Notes under the pieces: generated by a model | Seen by the model: the letters and a program-made list of their open reading frames with translations, nothing else | What the model was told of the DNA's origin: nothing | Databases searched by the model: none | Source: Candidatus Paceibacterota bacterium | GTDB taxonomy: Bacteria; Actinomycetota; Actinomycetes; Nanopelagicales; Nanopelagicaceae | DNA length: 64,000 nucleotides | Assembly (NCBI GenBank): GCA_035530615.1 | Contig: DATKUL010000001.1 | Location: 248,001-312,000 of the forward strand | Reading direction: 5' to 3' | Part shown: positions 24,934 to 34,144 of the stretch, piece by piece | Layout: each line of letters begins with the position of its first letter | Position numbering within the stretch: the first letter of the stretch is position 1 | Made by a program: the position numbers and the translations under genes

Positions 24934-25956
24934 ATGAAACTCGGTGGCTTCACAAGAACGAAAACAGCCCTGACCCTCTTCACTATCTCTATCTTCCTTC
25001 TTGCCACGGCGAGCGCCGATGCTGCTGCGCCAAAGCCTGGCACGACATGCAAAAAAGCGGGTACCAAAGTCACTAGTAATGGATATGTCTTTACCTGCTT
25101 GAAGTCAGGTAAGAAATTAATCTGGTCTAAAGGTATTCCAACCAAAAAGGTTCTGCCAAAGCCCAGACCGACTCCATCGCAATCGGGTCAGAACAATCCA
25201 ACTCCATCGCCTTCTTCAAGCAACAACCCATCTAATAACAACGCCTCGAGCAACAATCAGGTGACATGGGAGTGGATGGATAACCAAGGCAAATGGGTTG
25301 CAAATGGCACGCCGCCAGCGTGCACCTTTCCGATTATTCCTGCCGGTTCACTGCTTGATTTCACAAAACCACTTTCACTTCTTCAACCAGGGCAAGTTCG
25401 CGGTGGAAGTTATAAACCCCACGGTGGATTCCGTTGGTCCGCGTACGGAACCTACATAGAGAACACAAGGATAAGCGTCCCCTTTGACGGAGTAGTGAGC
25501 GTTGCTTGGCAATATAAGACGGAAGGGGCTTATCAATTCGGTGTAAATATCGTTCATCCATGCGGTTTTATGCTCCGCCTTGGTCACCTGCACGTCGCTT
25601 CGCCGCAATTTGCAGCGATTCTCGAGAAGCTTCCGCCCGCTATCGAAATGGACTCGAGAGAGAATTACATCAATCCACCTGTGGCGGTTAAAGCGGGCGA
25701 TGTCATCGCCACCGCCGTTGGGATACCGCCACCCGCATCAGCTGATGCGATGGGAACATTCTTTGACTTCGGCCTTCTGGATTTAAGGGCTCCAAACCCA
25801 GCTGTTCCCACTGATTTTAATTCCAACGCTGACGCGAAATATGCGAAGTACTCGCTCTGCTGGTATCAGGGAAATTATCTATCCGATAGCGACAAGGCTC
25901 TCGTTGCGAAACTACCTCTATCAAATGGAGATTCGACGAGTACGTACTGCAAGTAG
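24934..25956 (+). CDS. Secreted protein with degenerate M23-like C-terminal domain
   Basis: 340 aa from the ATG at 24934, which places a signal peptide at once (TALTLFTISIFLLATASADA); a GTG at 24895 adds 13 unlikely residues. After cleavage comes a small domain with two cysteines (CKKAGTKVTSNGYVFTCLKS), then a long Pro/Ser/Asn linker about residues 75-120. The C-terminal 200 aa (HGGFRWSAYGTYI, VSVAWQYKT, FMLRLGHLHV, VKAGDVIATAV) has the barrel pattern of M23/LytM metallopeptidases, but the zinc ligands HxxxD and HxH are not clearly intact. It may bind rather than cut peptidoglycan. Confidence 0.65.
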   Translation: MKLGGFTRTKTALTLFTISIFLLATASADAAAPKPGTTCKKAGTKVTSNGYVFTCLKSGKKLIWSKGIPTKKVLPKPRPTPSQSGQNNPTPSPSSSNNPSNNNASSNNQVTWEWMDNQGKWVANGTPPACTFPIIPAGSLLDFTKPLSLLQPGQVRGGSYKPHGGFRWSAYGTYIENTRISVPFDGVVSVAWQYKTEGAYQFGVNIVHPCGFMLRLGHLHVASPQFAAILEKLPPAIEMDSRENYINPPVAVKAGDVIATAVGIPPPASADAMGTFFDFGLLDLRAPNPAVPTDFNSNADAKYAKYSLCWYQGNYLSDSDKALVAKLPLSNGDSTSTYCK

Positions 25957-25959
25957 TTA

Positions 25960-26835
25960 TTACTCAAGAGTTGCGTTGTGCGTGTCTTGCGCGACGAGGG
26001 ATCCATCTTTGGCTGAGTATTCCGCAGCCATGAAGAAGTACTTACCTGGCGAAAGTCCAGGAATCTTTACGCTCCACTTTGTCCATGCGGGGGCGGCTTC
26101 TGCCGCTGTCGTAGATCCTTCCTTGACTAACTTTCCGTCTTTGTAGACTTTCCATGCAACATTTGCTTCAAAAGTGGATGCCATTCCTTCAAGCGTGAAT
26201 CCATCGACGTAAGCCGTATATCCCTCACCTGGATAGGTAATCCAAACCGGGGCAACAACCTCGTAGGCGGGACCGCGAGTGAATGGCCTTGTCGCGTCAA
26301 CATGACCTGCAAGTGATTCGACAGTTTTCCCATCTCTTGTAATCGCAACTCTTGTGACTTTGTAATTTGCGGCAGTTGCTGTCCAGACTAACTGGGCAAT
26401 GGCAAGCGACTCTCCCTCGCCGCCGACATTGAGTTTGCTGAAAGTGAGATCAATCGTTGCCAGATTGCCCACCACCTTTACCGAATTTATTTTAGTGTCC
26501 GCTGGCCAGAGCGAAACGTAATCTGGATCCACTGGCTTTTTCGAAACAAGGTTGGTCAACGCCGCCGTCAGGGCATCCGGTTCGAAATAGACCCCAAGGA
26601 ATTCACGATACAAACGAAAACCCCGTGCAGTGTCGGCAACCCAATACTGAGCCAGCGCTCCCGATGTGCGAGTTGGACTTGGGTTTACAGAGGTGGTCGA
26701 TGTCGGGGTGGGCGTGACTGTCTGCGTTGGCGTCGGAGTAGGAGTGGGACTCAAAGATTTACCGCACCCGGTTAAGAGAACCATCGCCACCAGCGCAGAA
26801 ACACCGGTAAGTGCGGTAAATCTTCGAATCTTCAT
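25960..26835 (-). CDS. Lipoprotein with GerMN and Gmad2 domains
   Basis: 291 aa. Lipobox LLTGCGKS with Cys at about residue 24, then a Thr/Pro-rich linker (PTPTPTPTQTVTPTPTSTT). Residues about 62-165 fit the sporulation/germination GerMN domain (YWVADTARGFRLYREF, INSVKVVGNLATIDLTF). Residues about 190-290 fit the Gmad2 immunoglobulin-like domain (TYPGEGYTAYVDGFTLEGMA, then EANVAWKVYKDG). Anchored on the outside of the cytoplasmic membrane. In non-sporulating actinobacteria such lipoproteins have unknown roles. It is convergent with the preceding secreted gene, 3 bp apart. Confidence 0.8.
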   Translation of the reverse strand: MKIRRFTALTGVSALVAMVLLTGCGKSLSPTPTPTPTQTVTPTPTSTTSVNPSPTRTSGALAQYWVADTARGFRLYREFLGVYFEPDALTAALTNLVSKKPVDPDYVSLWPADTKINSVKVVGNLATIDLTFSKLNVGGEGESLAIAQLVWTATAANYKVTRVAITRDGKTVESLAGHVDATRPFTRGPAYEVVAPVWITYPGEGYTAYVDGFTLEGMASTFEANVAWKVYKDGKLVKEGSTTAAEAAPAWTKWSVKIPGLSPGKYFFMAAEYSAKDGSLVAQDTHNATLE

Positions 26836-26887
26836 AATTTCATTCTTCTCTTTGGAGGATCAATCGGAGTATAACTCCCTTTTTTGC

Positions 26888-27943
26888 CTAAGAAGTAATA
26901 ATTACCTTAAGTGCTTTGGTCTCAGCTGCTCGAGAGAAGGTGTCGTAAGCATCAATCATTTGATCAAATGTGAAGCGATGCGTCACTAATTTTTCAGCAT
27001 GGATCTTCTTCTCTGCCACCAACTTGAGCAACATCGGCGTGGTATTGGTATTTACCAATCCCATGCTGATCGTGATGTTCTGAATCCAGAGGTTTTCAAT
27101 ATGAAGATCTACAGATTTTCCATGAACTCCAACGTTGGCCAGATGACCACCTGGGCGGACTAATTCACTAGCCATGGTGAAGGTTTGAGGTGTTCCAACA
27201 GCCTCAATCGCCACGTCAACACCAGCGCCATCTGTAAGAGCCATCACTTGCTCTTTCCAGTTGGAGGTTCCCGAAAGAACAGTATCGGTTGCACCGAAGT
27301 CTTTTGAGCGCTCAAGACGGTTCGCATCCAGATCAATCGCAATGACTTTTGCCGCACCGTAAAGTCCGGCAGTTGCGATCGCAGAAAGACCAACAGGTCC
27401 AGCTCCGATTACGGCAACAACATCTCCTGGTTTGACCTGACCATACTGCACGCCAATTTCAAAGCCAGTTGGCAGGATGTCGGAGAGCATTACACCCTCT
27501 TCATCTGTAACACCTGCAGGCAATTTGTAAAGGGAGTTGTCAGCAAATGGGACACGAACGAATTCGGCCTGTGTTCCATCAATCAAGTGTCCAAAGATCC
27601 ACCCGATTCCAGAAACGCCCTCGTCGGCCAAGCAATGGGAGTACAACCCCATCTTGCAATTGGGGCAATGACCACAGGATTTGATGCAGGAAATGATTAC
27701 TCGATCGCCAACTTTGAAGCTACTTACCGAGGAACCTATCTCAGTAATTGTTCCGACGCCCTCGTGACCTAAAATGCGGCCCTTTGTAACGGCGGGGACA
27801 TCGCCTTTAAGAATATGTAGATCTGTACCGCAGATGGTGGTCGTATCAACTTTGACGATTACATCTGTAGAGTGAATAATCTTGGGATCTGGTACTTCCG
27901 TCCAGGATTTCTTACCAGGACCTTCATAAACAAGTGCTTTCAT
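26888..27943 (-). CDS. Zinc-dependent alcohol dehydrogenase
   Basis: 351 aa MDR. Catalytic zinc ligands in TTICGTDLHI (Cys) and GRILGHEGVGTITEIG (His-Glu); structural zinc lobe CIKSCGHCPNCKMGLYSHC. Rossmann motif VAVIGAGPVGLSAIATAGL. The closest general match is the secondary-alcohol / threonine-dehydrogenase-like class. GGAGGAG precedes the ATG. Upstream (27944-28287) is a 344-bp gap that also carries the promoter of the divergent SDR gene. Substrate unknown; it might work with the adjacent SDR and aldo/keto reductase. Confidence 0.9.
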   Translation of the reverse strand: MKALVYEGPGKKSWTEVPDPKIIHSTDVIVKVDTTTICGTDLHILKGDVPAVTKGRILGHEGVGTITEIGSSVSSFKVGDRVIISCIKSCGHCPNCKMGLYSHCLADEGVSGIGWIFGHLIDGTQAEFVRVPFADNSLYKLPAGVTDEEGVMLSDILPTGFEIGVQYGQVKPGDVVAVIGAGPVGLSAIATAGLYGAAKVIAIDLDANRLERSKDFGATDTVLSGTSNWKEQVMALTDGAGVDVAIEAVGTPQTFTMASELVRPGGHLANVGVHGKSVDLHIENLWIQNITISMGLVNTNTTPMLLKLVAEKKIHAEKLVTHRFTFDQMIDAYDTFSRAAETKALKVIITS

Positions 27944-28125
27944 GATTCTCCTCCATGTCGTAACCGGCTACTCGCGAATGTCGCTGTGTCGGGCTGACAG
28001 AAGGTGGCTGACTTCTCAGAGAAAACAGAACTCACTAGGAGTGAGCTTAGACGAAAAGAGGGTCACCCTCTGTCTTGCGCATGAGTCTCACACATTTCTA
28101 GTGCGGTGTCGAAACGAAAGCCTCT

Positions 28126-28148
28126 AAAACGTTGAAAAATAACGTTTT
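28126..28148. promoter_or_regulatory. Inverted repeat in the adh-SDR intergenic gap
   Basis: AAAACGTT, a 7-bp spacer, then AACGTTTT: perfect 8-bp arms near the centre of the 27944-28287 gap between two divergent dehydrogenase genes. It fits a shared operator. The 3' T run means a weak terminator is also possible. I see no gene in the gap. Confidence 0.45.
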
Positions 28149-28287
28149 TTCATCGAAAAGAGACCAGTCTCACGCTCCGAACTGACGACGCCAAGTCAAG
28201 AGTCAACCCGAAATCTCACTATTACCCACTCCAAGAAAAATCGGTAAGTTGGACTAATGGTAAAGAAGAATTTAGGGAGAACAAGTC

Positions 28288-29049
28288 ATGTTTGATCTAA
28301 CAGGAAAGCGCTTTCTCATAACCGGGGCTGGTTCTTCTCAAGGAATTGGTTTCGCCGCTGCTCGTGCGCTCAAGGGCCTTGGTGCCTCGGTCTTCCTTAC
28401 ATCTCTTTCTCCACGGGCTCTCGAACGCGCGAGTGAATTGAGCGCCTTTGGTGCGACGGCGGATCTCACCAATCCCGACGAAGTGATAACACTCGTGGAA
28501 ACCGCGGTGGCCACACTCGGTGGCCTAGATGGCGTTATCAATAATGCCGGAATGACGAGCGTCGTTGATAAAGCCGAAGGCGAGTTCGATTCGATCGATT
28601 CTATTTCGCTCGGTACTTGGCGAAAATCTTTTGCGCGAAATGTTGAATCTACATTTTTGGTCACCAAGGTTGCCTTGCCTCATCTTCGACAACATCCAAA
28701 TGGCCGAATCGTCATGGTTTCCAGCACCACGGGAAATGTGAATGCTACTCATAATGACGTTGCATACGCATCATCAAAGGCATCACTCGTGGGAATGGTT
28801 CGGGCACTTGCCATCGATGAGGCGACCCATGGCATCACCGTTAACGCGGTCGCACCTGGATGGATTGAAACTGAATCTCAAACAGATTCCGAATATCGGC
28901 ATGGACTCGCTTCACCTATGGGTCGATCGGGAATCCCCGATGAAGTTGCCAGCGCGATTGCCTGGCTCTGCTCGCCAGGGGCTTCTTATATAACGGGCCA
29001 GATGATCGTGGTTGATGGAGGAAATTCACTTGCGGAGGAGCGGGCGTAA
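28288..29049 (+). CDS. Short-chain dehydrogenase/reductase
   Basis: 253 aa classical SDR. Cofactor motif [22 protein letters not shown] motif (INNAGMTS), catalytic Ser in [16 protein letters not shown] active site ([14 protein letters not shown]), and PGWIETE. C-terminus [13 protein letters not shown] is typical of FabG-like oxidoreductases. Ribosome-binding site AGGGAG before the ATG. It is followed 48 bp later by an aldo/keto reductase gene. Substrate unknown. Confidence 0.9.
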   Translation: MFDLTGKRFLITGAGSSQGIGFAAARALKGLGASVFLTSLSPRALERASELSAFGATADLTNPDEVITLVETAVATLGGLDGVINNAGMTSVVDKAEGEFDSIDSISLGTWRKSFARNVESTFLVTKVALPHLRQHPNGRIVMVSSTTGNVNATHNDVAYASSKASLVGMVRALAIDEATHGITVNAVAPGWIETESQTDSEYRHGLASPMGRSGIPDEVASAIAWLCSPGASYITGQMIVVDGGNSLAEERA

Positions 29050-29097
29050 GCACCACCAAGTGTTTATTCCCTTCCACATGTTGTGTAGATTGAGAAC

Positions 29098-30069
29098 ATG
29101 AAATATAAGAATCTAGGTCGTTCAGGACTCTCTGTAAGCCGCATTTGTCTAGGAACAATGAATTTCGGACCAGAAACTGATGAAAATACTGCGCATTCGA
29201 TTATGGACGCTGCCATTTCAAGTGGAGTGAATTTCATTGATACCGCCAATCGCTATGGCGGAGACGGTCATTGGGGTCGCACAGAGGAGATTATTGGCAA
29301 CTGGTTTGCAAAGGGTGGAGCACGTCGAGAGAAAGTAGTTCTCGCATCCAAACTCTATGGAGAGATGGACGCTTGGCCAAACAATAAAGGTGTCTCTGCA
29401 CTGAATATTCGCCGTGCCTGCGACGCGAGTTTGAAGCGCCTTAAGACTGATTACATTGATCTTTATCAGATGCACCACATCGACCGCGCAACCCCTTGGG
29501 AAGAAGTATGGCAAGCAATGGAAGTGCTTGTGGCCCAAGGAAAGATCCTTTATGTAGGCAGCAGTAATTTTGGTGGGTGGCATCTAGCCCAGGCACAGGA
29601 GAAAGCGGCGGCGCGTAATTTCATGGGACTTGTTTCCGAACAATCAATTTACAATCTTTTCCAACGAGATATCGAACGAGAAGTTATCCCCGCAGCTCTT
29701 CAATACGGAATTGGTATCCTGCCCTGGTCTCCGCTTCATGGCGGACTACTAGGCGGAGTTATCAAGAAGGCGAGTGAAGGAAGTCGTCGCCTGCAGGGCC
29801 GTTCATCTGAAGCACTCGAAGCGAATCGCTCGAAAGTCGAGGCGTACGAAGATTTCTGCGCGCAAATTAACCAAGAACCTGGAGAGGTGGCACTTGCCTG
29901 GCTCCTCGCTCAACCAGCAGTGACAGCAACCATCGTTGGACCAAGGACACAGGAACAATTTGATTCGGCACTTCGTGCGCTAAATATTGATCTCAGCGCC
30001 GATGATCTAGCAAAACTCGATGAAATCTTCCCTGGATACAAGACATCCCCCGAGGACTACGCCTGGTAA
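29098..30069 (+). CDS. Aldo/keto reductase
   Basis: 323 aa TIM barrel. MKYKNLGRSGLSVSRICLGT start, catalytic Asp/Tyr in FIDTANRYGG, Lys in VVLASKLYGE, His in YQMHHIDRATP. Motif GILPWSPLHGGLLGG and the C-terminal NADPH site TATIVGPRTQEQFDSAL place it with the YghZ / voltage-gated K-channel beta-subunit-like branch. It probably reduces aldehydes with NADPH in the cytosol. Its stop abuts the convergent DUF4143 ATPase gene with no spacer. Confidence 0.9.
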   Translation: MKYKNLGRSGLSVSRICLGTMNFGPETDENTAHSIMDAAISSGVNFIDTANRYGGDGHWGRTEEIIGNWFAKGGARREKVVLASKLYGEMDAWPNNKGVSALNIRRACDASLKRLKTDYIDLYQMHHIDRATPWEEVWQAMEVLVAQGKILYVGSSNFGGWHLAQAQEKAAARNFMGLVSEQSIYNLFQRDIEREVIPAALQYGIGILPWSPLHGGLLGGVIKKASEGSRRLQGRSSEALEANRSKVEAYEDFCAQINQEPGEVALAWLLAQPAVTATIVGPRTQEQFDSALRALNIDLSADDLAKLDEIFPGYKTSPEDYAW

Positions 30070-31320
30070 TTAAGGTTTTAAGTTTCCTACTGGCAGAACA
30101 TAGACGCCATCTTGGCGTTTGTATCCATAACCAGTTGCCGTTATGACCGCAAGAAATGTTGGGGAGCCATGACGATCCGTATTCACCTTGGAAGCAAATT
30201 TTAGTAAGTTTGCGGCTCCCTCATCGACCTGTCCACTACCAAGTTTCACTTCTATGGCAGCCCACTTATCATCATCGCTCTCCAAAATCACATCTACTTC
30301 AAGATCTTCGCTATCTCGGTAGTGGGAAAGCCCTCCTCCGAGATTCTGCATAAAGACGCGAAGATCTCTTACGACGAGGCTTTCAAAAAGAAAACCTAAG
30401 AATTTTGGATCTTTTATCAATTTTCTAGGCGACGCCTTCAACGCAGCAACTGCTAATGACGGATCCACAAAGTAACGGGTGGGAGCTGTTCTCAAAGTAG
30501 CCCTGGATCGTAATTCTGGTTTCCAAGCAGGGAGATCTTCGACAATCATCAGTTGTTCTAAAGTATGCAAGTAGCGGGTAATGGTCTGGCGATCAATCTG
30601 ACCTTCTGAGCCACCCGTGTCTTTAGCAATTGTTTCAACTTTAACTGCAGTTCCTATGTTGCGAGCAAGAGACTGGAGTACTCGTTCAAGTTTTACTGGG
30701 TCGTGAGTCTTACCGCTCAACAAAATTATATCGGTTCGAATAATTTCATTTAAGTATGAACGCATAGCTGCCATCGCTTCGTTAACTTCGAGAACTATAA
30801 ATTTAGGCCAGCCGCCAATGCATATTCGGTCGATCAGATTATTCAATGTCAAGCCCGAATCGGTGGCTCTGGGTTCATCACCTTCAAACAATGCTGCGAT
30901 GGAGATGTCTCCCGTGCTCTGACCCATTTCGTATAACGTCATTGGTCGCATCCGCAACCTTGAAAAGCGCCCTGCACCGGAGTGCCGTGTCACATCATCA
31001 GCAGGTGTTGCCGATCCCGTCAGAATGAACTGTCCGAGAATCTGTCGATTATCGACTTCTCTCCTCACATGGTTCCAAATCTCTGGCACCATTTGCCATT
31101 CATCAATCAACAGCGGCGTAGAACCTGTTAGTAGCAAAGCAGGGTCGATTTTCGCCATTTCTTGCGCATTCTTATCTATGTCGAGATAGACACGGCTCTT
31201 GGCTAACCTGCTTGCGGTTTCTGTCTTTCCTACAGCCTTCGGGCCTTCGATCAGAACCGCGCCACTGGACTTCAAAAGCGTTTTCAGTTCTGAATCGACT
31301 ACCCGTGCGCGGTATTCCAT
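30070..31320 (-). CDS. AAA+ ATPase with DUF4143 domain
   Basis: 416 aa from the ATG at 31320, chosen because GAAGG lies 5 bp upstream and the family usually starts just before this point (MEYRARVVDSEL); the frame is open to a GTG at 31380. Walker A GPKAVGKTETA, Walker B PLLIDEWQMV, sensor-like FILTGSATPADDVTRHSGAG. The C-terminal DUF4143 part has LRTAPTRYFVDPSLAVAAL, GFLFESLVVRDLRV and the PD-(D/E)XK-like VDVILE ... AAIEVKLGSG. Cellular role of this widespread family is unknown; the genes behave as accessory. Three 23-bp repeats lie just upstream. Confidence 0.85.
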   Translation of the reverse strand: MEYRARVVDSELKTLLKSSGAVLIEGPKAVGKTETASRLAKSRVYLDIDKNAQEMAKIDPALLLTGSTPLLIDEWQMVPEIWNHVRREVDNRQILGQFILTGSATPADDVTRHSGAGRFSRLRMRPMTLYEMGQSTGDISIAALFEGDEPRATDSGLTLNNLIDRICIGGWPKFIVLEVNEAMAAMRSYLNEIIRTDIILLSGKTHDPVKLERVLQSLARNIGTAVKVETIAKDTGGSEGQIDRQTITRYLHTLEQLMIVEDLPAWKPELRSRATLRTAPTRYFVDPSLAVAALKASPRKLIKDPKFLGFLFESLVVRDLRVFMQNLGGGLSHYRDSEDLEVDVILESDDDKWAAIEVKLGSGQVDEGAANLLKFASKVNTDRHGSPTFLAVITATGYGYKRQDGVYVLPVGNLKP

Positions 31321-31389
31321 CTCTTCCTTCGTCGTATTCCTTCTCATGTGGCAGAGCTGAAAACTGGGTTCCGTGGCCACGAATAGGCA

Positions 31390-31464
31390 TCATACCGCAG
31401 TTTAGGGCTGTTTCATACCACAGTTTAGGGCTATTTCATACCACAGTTTAGGGCTATTTCATAC
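31390..31464. repeat. Three tandem 23-bp repeats plus partial fourth
   Basis: The unit TCATACCACAGTTTAGGGCT + ATT occurs at about 31390-31412 (two changes), 31413-31435 and 31436-31458 (identical), with a partial copy to 31464. It lies 70 bp upstream of the DUF4143 ATPase start. A diverged single copy is at 32949-32969. No spacers, so not CRISPR. The rest of 31465-31645 shows no gene I can support. Confidence 0.8.
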
Positions 31465-31645
31465 TGCTACTTGCAAGATGAGCGGGGGAATTTTTACCAG
31501 CCGCTTTTGGCGCTAAGGCACCTCGACCAATCACCGTCAAGAAAAGTTCAAACTCCGAAACGACGATGACGATAAGTTCAGGTTGCGTTATTACTAAGTC
31601 GCTCATCCTTGTGGCCCACCGCGAGTCCCCCTTGTCGAACACTAC

Positions 31646-32101
31646 CTAGCTCTGAGATCGCCGAAGTGCGATTGCATCTCCCGAGGATCGATTTGCGAGA
31701 AGTCCGAGTAGGGCTTTGTTAAGTGTCAGAATTTGGTTGGCTGGTATTAGAGTTCGAATAACTTTATAGATCGCCTCTTCTGCCTTAATAACCTTAACTG
31801 CTTTGGCTTTCCCAGTTCGTGTAAGTGAGAGATCCACCCGCCTTCGATCTTCAGAGGCTGTCTTCCGATCGACCAAACCAGCTTTTACTAATCCATCTAC
31901 CAACCGACTTGGAGAGCCGCTTTCGCAAACGAGTCGTTGCCCGAGTTCGAGTAGCGAGAGTGAACCATAATCATTAAGCAACGTAATGACCTCAGCTTGT
32001 GAAGGGGTGACGTCGTAAATCTGAAGGGCTTCGGCAAAAATTCGATTCCCTTCTCGCTGAGCCCCAAGAATCAGATAACGAAATTCCTCCTCTGGCTTCA
32101 T
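31646..32101 (-). CDS. MarR-family transcriptional regulator
   Basis: 151 aa. MarR winged helix about residues 30-100: IYDVTPSQAEVITLLNDYGS, LSLLELGQRLVCESGSPSRL for the recognition helix, and wing DRKTASEDRRRVDLSLTRTG. Dimerising helices at both ends. It lies downstream of the alpha/beta hydrolase on the same strand (36-bp gap), so the two are probably co-transcribed and the regulator may control the pair from the palindrome at 32872-32883. Inducer unknown. Confidence 0.88.
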   Translation of the reverse strand: MKPEEEFRYLILGAQREGNRIFAEALQIYDVTPSQAEVITLLNDYGSLSLLELGQRLVCESGSPSRLVDGLVKAGLVDRKTASEDRRRVDLSLTRTGKAKAVKVIKAEEAIYKVIRTLIPANQILTLNKALLGLLANRSSGDAIALRRSQS

Positions 32102-32137
32102 CGCCTAAATGTAACTCGCTTCCCCATGATTTCTTCG

Positions 32138-32878
32138 CTATGCAATGTCGTAGTCCAGAAAATCTGCAATTGTTTGACCATAAAGACTTGGGTGCGTAAA
32201 ACGGAACATATGACCAGTGCCCGGAAGAGTAATTTCTCGTACGCGAGGGATCCCAAGAAGCATGTCGCTTGAGGCTTCAGAGCCCACCAGTTTGTCATCT
32301 TCGGGGGTAATAAGGAGCGTAGGAACAGCAACCTTCGGGAGAAGGTTTCGCACATCAAAACGGATTACCGAGTTGACTCTCGAACTGTAAGTGAGGCGGG
32401 GTGTGCTGGCAATAAATAGGTTCCGATAATCTTTCCGTGTATGCGGAAACTCAGAAGTCGCATCGAACTTTGAGGAAAGCTGGTAGGCATGGAAACGAAG
32501 CGTGCCTTGACGATATAGAGAACCCGCGGCAAAGCGAGAGGCACTTGCTGCAATCCCTTTCCATGCGGGCAAGGGATTGGAGGCAAAACCACCAGAGAGT
32601 ATCAACCCACGGAGTCCTTCGGGCATCCGAGTTGCTAAAGCCAAACTAATAACAGCTCCGAAGGAGTCGCCTGCCAGTACAAATGAATCTAAATCAGAGA
32701 CTTCCTGCGCCACAAAATCTGCATATTCCTCAACCGTGGAAAGGTCTTCAGGGAGTCTCATAGTTCGCATCGGGCGACCAGTTAAAGGAGTTAGTTTCTC
32801 CAGTTGCCAAGGAGCTCCTGAGAAACAAGGAACAGTGACAAGGGTTGGATTATTGAGTGTTGTATCATTTGATGACAT
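32138..32878 (-). CDS. Alpha/beta hydrolase
   Basis: 246 aa. Nucleophile elbow LAGDSFGAVIS (GDSFG, Ser near residue 94), acid Asp in TPEDDKLVG, and catalytic His in LPGTGHMFRFTHPSLYG. The oxyanion region VTVPCFSGAPW is near the N-terminus. No signal peptide; cytosolic esterase-like enzyme with unknown substrate. First gene of a probable two-gene operon with the MarR regulator. Confidence 0.88.
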   Translation of the reverse strand: MSSNDTTLNNPTLVTVPCFSGAPWQLEKLTPLTGRPMRTMRLPEDLSTVEEYADFVAQEVSDLDSFVLAGDSFGAVISLALATRMPEGLRGLILSGGFASNPLPAWKGIAASASRFAAGSLYRQGTLRFHAYQLSSKFDATSEFPHTRKDYRNLFIASTPRLTYSSRVNSVIRFDVRNLLPKVAVPTLLITPEDDKLVGSEASSDMLLGIPRVREITLPGTGHMFRFTHPSLYGQTIADFLDYDIA

Positions 32879-32883
32879 GTCAT
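32872..32883. promoter_or_regulatory. 12-bp palindrome over the hydrolase start
   Basis: ATGACATGTCAT, a perfect palindrome that overlaps the hydrolase start codon on the minus strand. It could be the MarR operator, although a palindrome containing the start codon may be coincidence. Confidence 0.3.
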
Positions 32884-32948
32884 GTATTTTAACTCAGTCG
32901 ATACCAAAAATCAAATACACCATCATTGCGTGCTGCCTGGCGGTCTCT

Positions 32949-32969
32949 ATTTCATACCGCAGTCTGGGG
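32949..32969. repeat. Isolated diverged copy of the 23-bp repeat
   Basis: TATTTCATACCGCAGTCTGG here matches the tandem unit at 31390-31464 except for about two or three changes. It lies between uppS and the hydrolase operon, upstream of the hydrolase. Copies in front of two separate minus-strand units hint at a shared binding site. Confidence 0.6.
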
Positions 32970-32987
32970 AAAAAGATGAAGGAGGAT

Positions 32988-33782
32988 TCAGGCACCAAAG
33001 CGTCGGTGCCGCAGAGAGTAGGAGCGTAAGGCACGCAAAAAATCTACCCTTCTAAAGTCGGGCCAGTACGCCTCACAGAAGTAAAACTCTGACTGGGCAC
33101 TCTGCCAGAGCAAGAATCCGCCCAGGCGTTGCTCGCCAGAAGTGCGGATCAACAACTCTGGATCAGGCTGGCCTGCCGTGTAGAGGTGATCAGCAATTGC
33201 ATCCACTGATATTTTTTCGGCTGCCTCATGAATTGTCTCTCCGTGGTTTTCGGCGTCTTCCAAATATCCCTTAACCGCGTCAACGATCTCGCGACGCCCT
33301 CCATAACCAATGGCAACATTGACTTCAATTGCGTTTGGGTTAGAGGATTTTGATTCCTTCAATTTCCCGCGAAGAGATTCGGGCAATAATTCGAGCGAGC
33401 CAACGGGTTTGATATTCCAGCGACCTGTCGCCTGCAAACTATCAACCGCATCGCCAATGATTTCGATCAGCGCGCTTAATTCCTCTTCAGATCGCTTAAA
33501 GTTTTCGGTCGACAAGAGCCAGATCGTGACAACTCGAACTTTTGCCTCTTCGCACCATCCCAGAAATTCAATGATTTTCTGTGCTCCCGCACGGTGACCG
33601 CGAGCGGCGGATGTACGACCTTGCTCATCCGGATTCTCTTTTGCCCAACGGCGATTACCGTCAAGGATCACTCCGACGTGATGCGGGGTTTGGTTGAAAT
33701 CCAATGCACGAACTAGACGACGCTCATAGAGCGGATAAAGAATTGACTTGATAGTTCGCCGTAAAAAGGACCTACGTTTCAT
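32988..33782 (-). CDS. uppS: Isoprenyl (undecaprenyl/decaprenyl) diphosphate synthase, cis-type
   Basis: 264 aa from MKRRSFLRRT; five further residues are possible upstream. Cis-prenyltransferase motifs: HHVGVILDGNRRWA with the catalytic Asp, RGHRAGAQKIIEFLGWC, VTIWLLSTENFKRS, then PELLIRTSGEQRLGGFLLWQ and SEFYFCEAYWPDF. Makes the C50-C55 lipid carrier for peptidoglycan and other wall polymers, at the membrane face. Its N-terminal region nearly abuts the DUF3817 gene, and it is transcribed with it. Confidence 0.94.
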   Translation of the reverse strand: MKRRSFLRRTIKSILYPLYERRLVRALDFNQTPHHVGVILDGNRRWAKENPDEQGRTSAARGHRAGAQKIIEFLGWCEEAKVRVVTIWLLSTENFKRSEEELSALIEIIGDAVDSLQATGRWNIKPVGSLELLPESLRGKLKESKSSNPNAIEVNVAIGYGGRREIVDAVKGYLEDAENHGETIHEAAEKISVDAIADHLYTAGQPDPELLIRTSGEQRLGGFLLWQSAQSEFYFCEAYWPDFRRVDFLRALRSYSLRHRRFGA

Positions 33783-33793
33783 TACCGATGAGA

Positions 33794-34144
33794 TCAAATC
33801 TGCTTAGGTGTCTTCTTCGGAAGGAATTGCGCGACAACTCGGCGTTCAGCAATCAACGAGGCAATCGGCAGTGTCCCAGCAAGAATGAATCCCAGCATTT
33901 TTGGAAGCGCCCACTTTGCTTTGACCGAAAGTTGAATCGCGGTAATCACATAGATGGGATAGAGGTATCCGTGGACCATGGGAATCCAGACCAATTTGCT
34001 ATGAACATCTGGACTGAAATCGAAAAATGCCACATGCACATATTTAACTGGAAGGTAGGCAAACCATAGGAGCAGGGACATGATGCCGGCAATGATTGCC
34101 ATTACTCGGAATCGCAGAACTGTTCCATCGCTAGTTCGCGCCAT
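33794..34144 (-). CDS. DUF3817 membrane protein
   Basis: 116 aa with three hydrophobic segments: RVMAIIAGIMSLLLWFAYLP, VHGYLYPIYVITAIQL and MLGFILAGTLPIASLIAER. The pattern HSKLVWIPMVHGYLYPIYV is characteristic of DUF3817 (integral membrane protein often next to SURF1 and cytochrome oxidase genes). It overlaps the end of the SURF1 gene by 14 bp, so the two are coupled. Role in respiratory complex assembly is suspected from context only. Confidence 0.85.
   Translation of the reverse strand: MARTSDGTVLRFRVMAIIAGIMSLLLWFAYLPVKYVHVAFFDFSPDVHSKLVWIPMVHGYLYPIYVITAIQLSVKAKWALPKMLGFILAGTLPIASLIAERRVVAQFLPKKTPKQI

Noticed and set aside
31390-31464. Tandem repeats as a CRISPR array
   Set aside because: The 23-bp units are adjacent with no spacers and no cas genes are nearby.
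31454-31642. 62-codon minus-strand frame between the tandem repeats and marR
   Set aside because: No motif and no ribosome-binding site; part lies over the 23-bp repeats.
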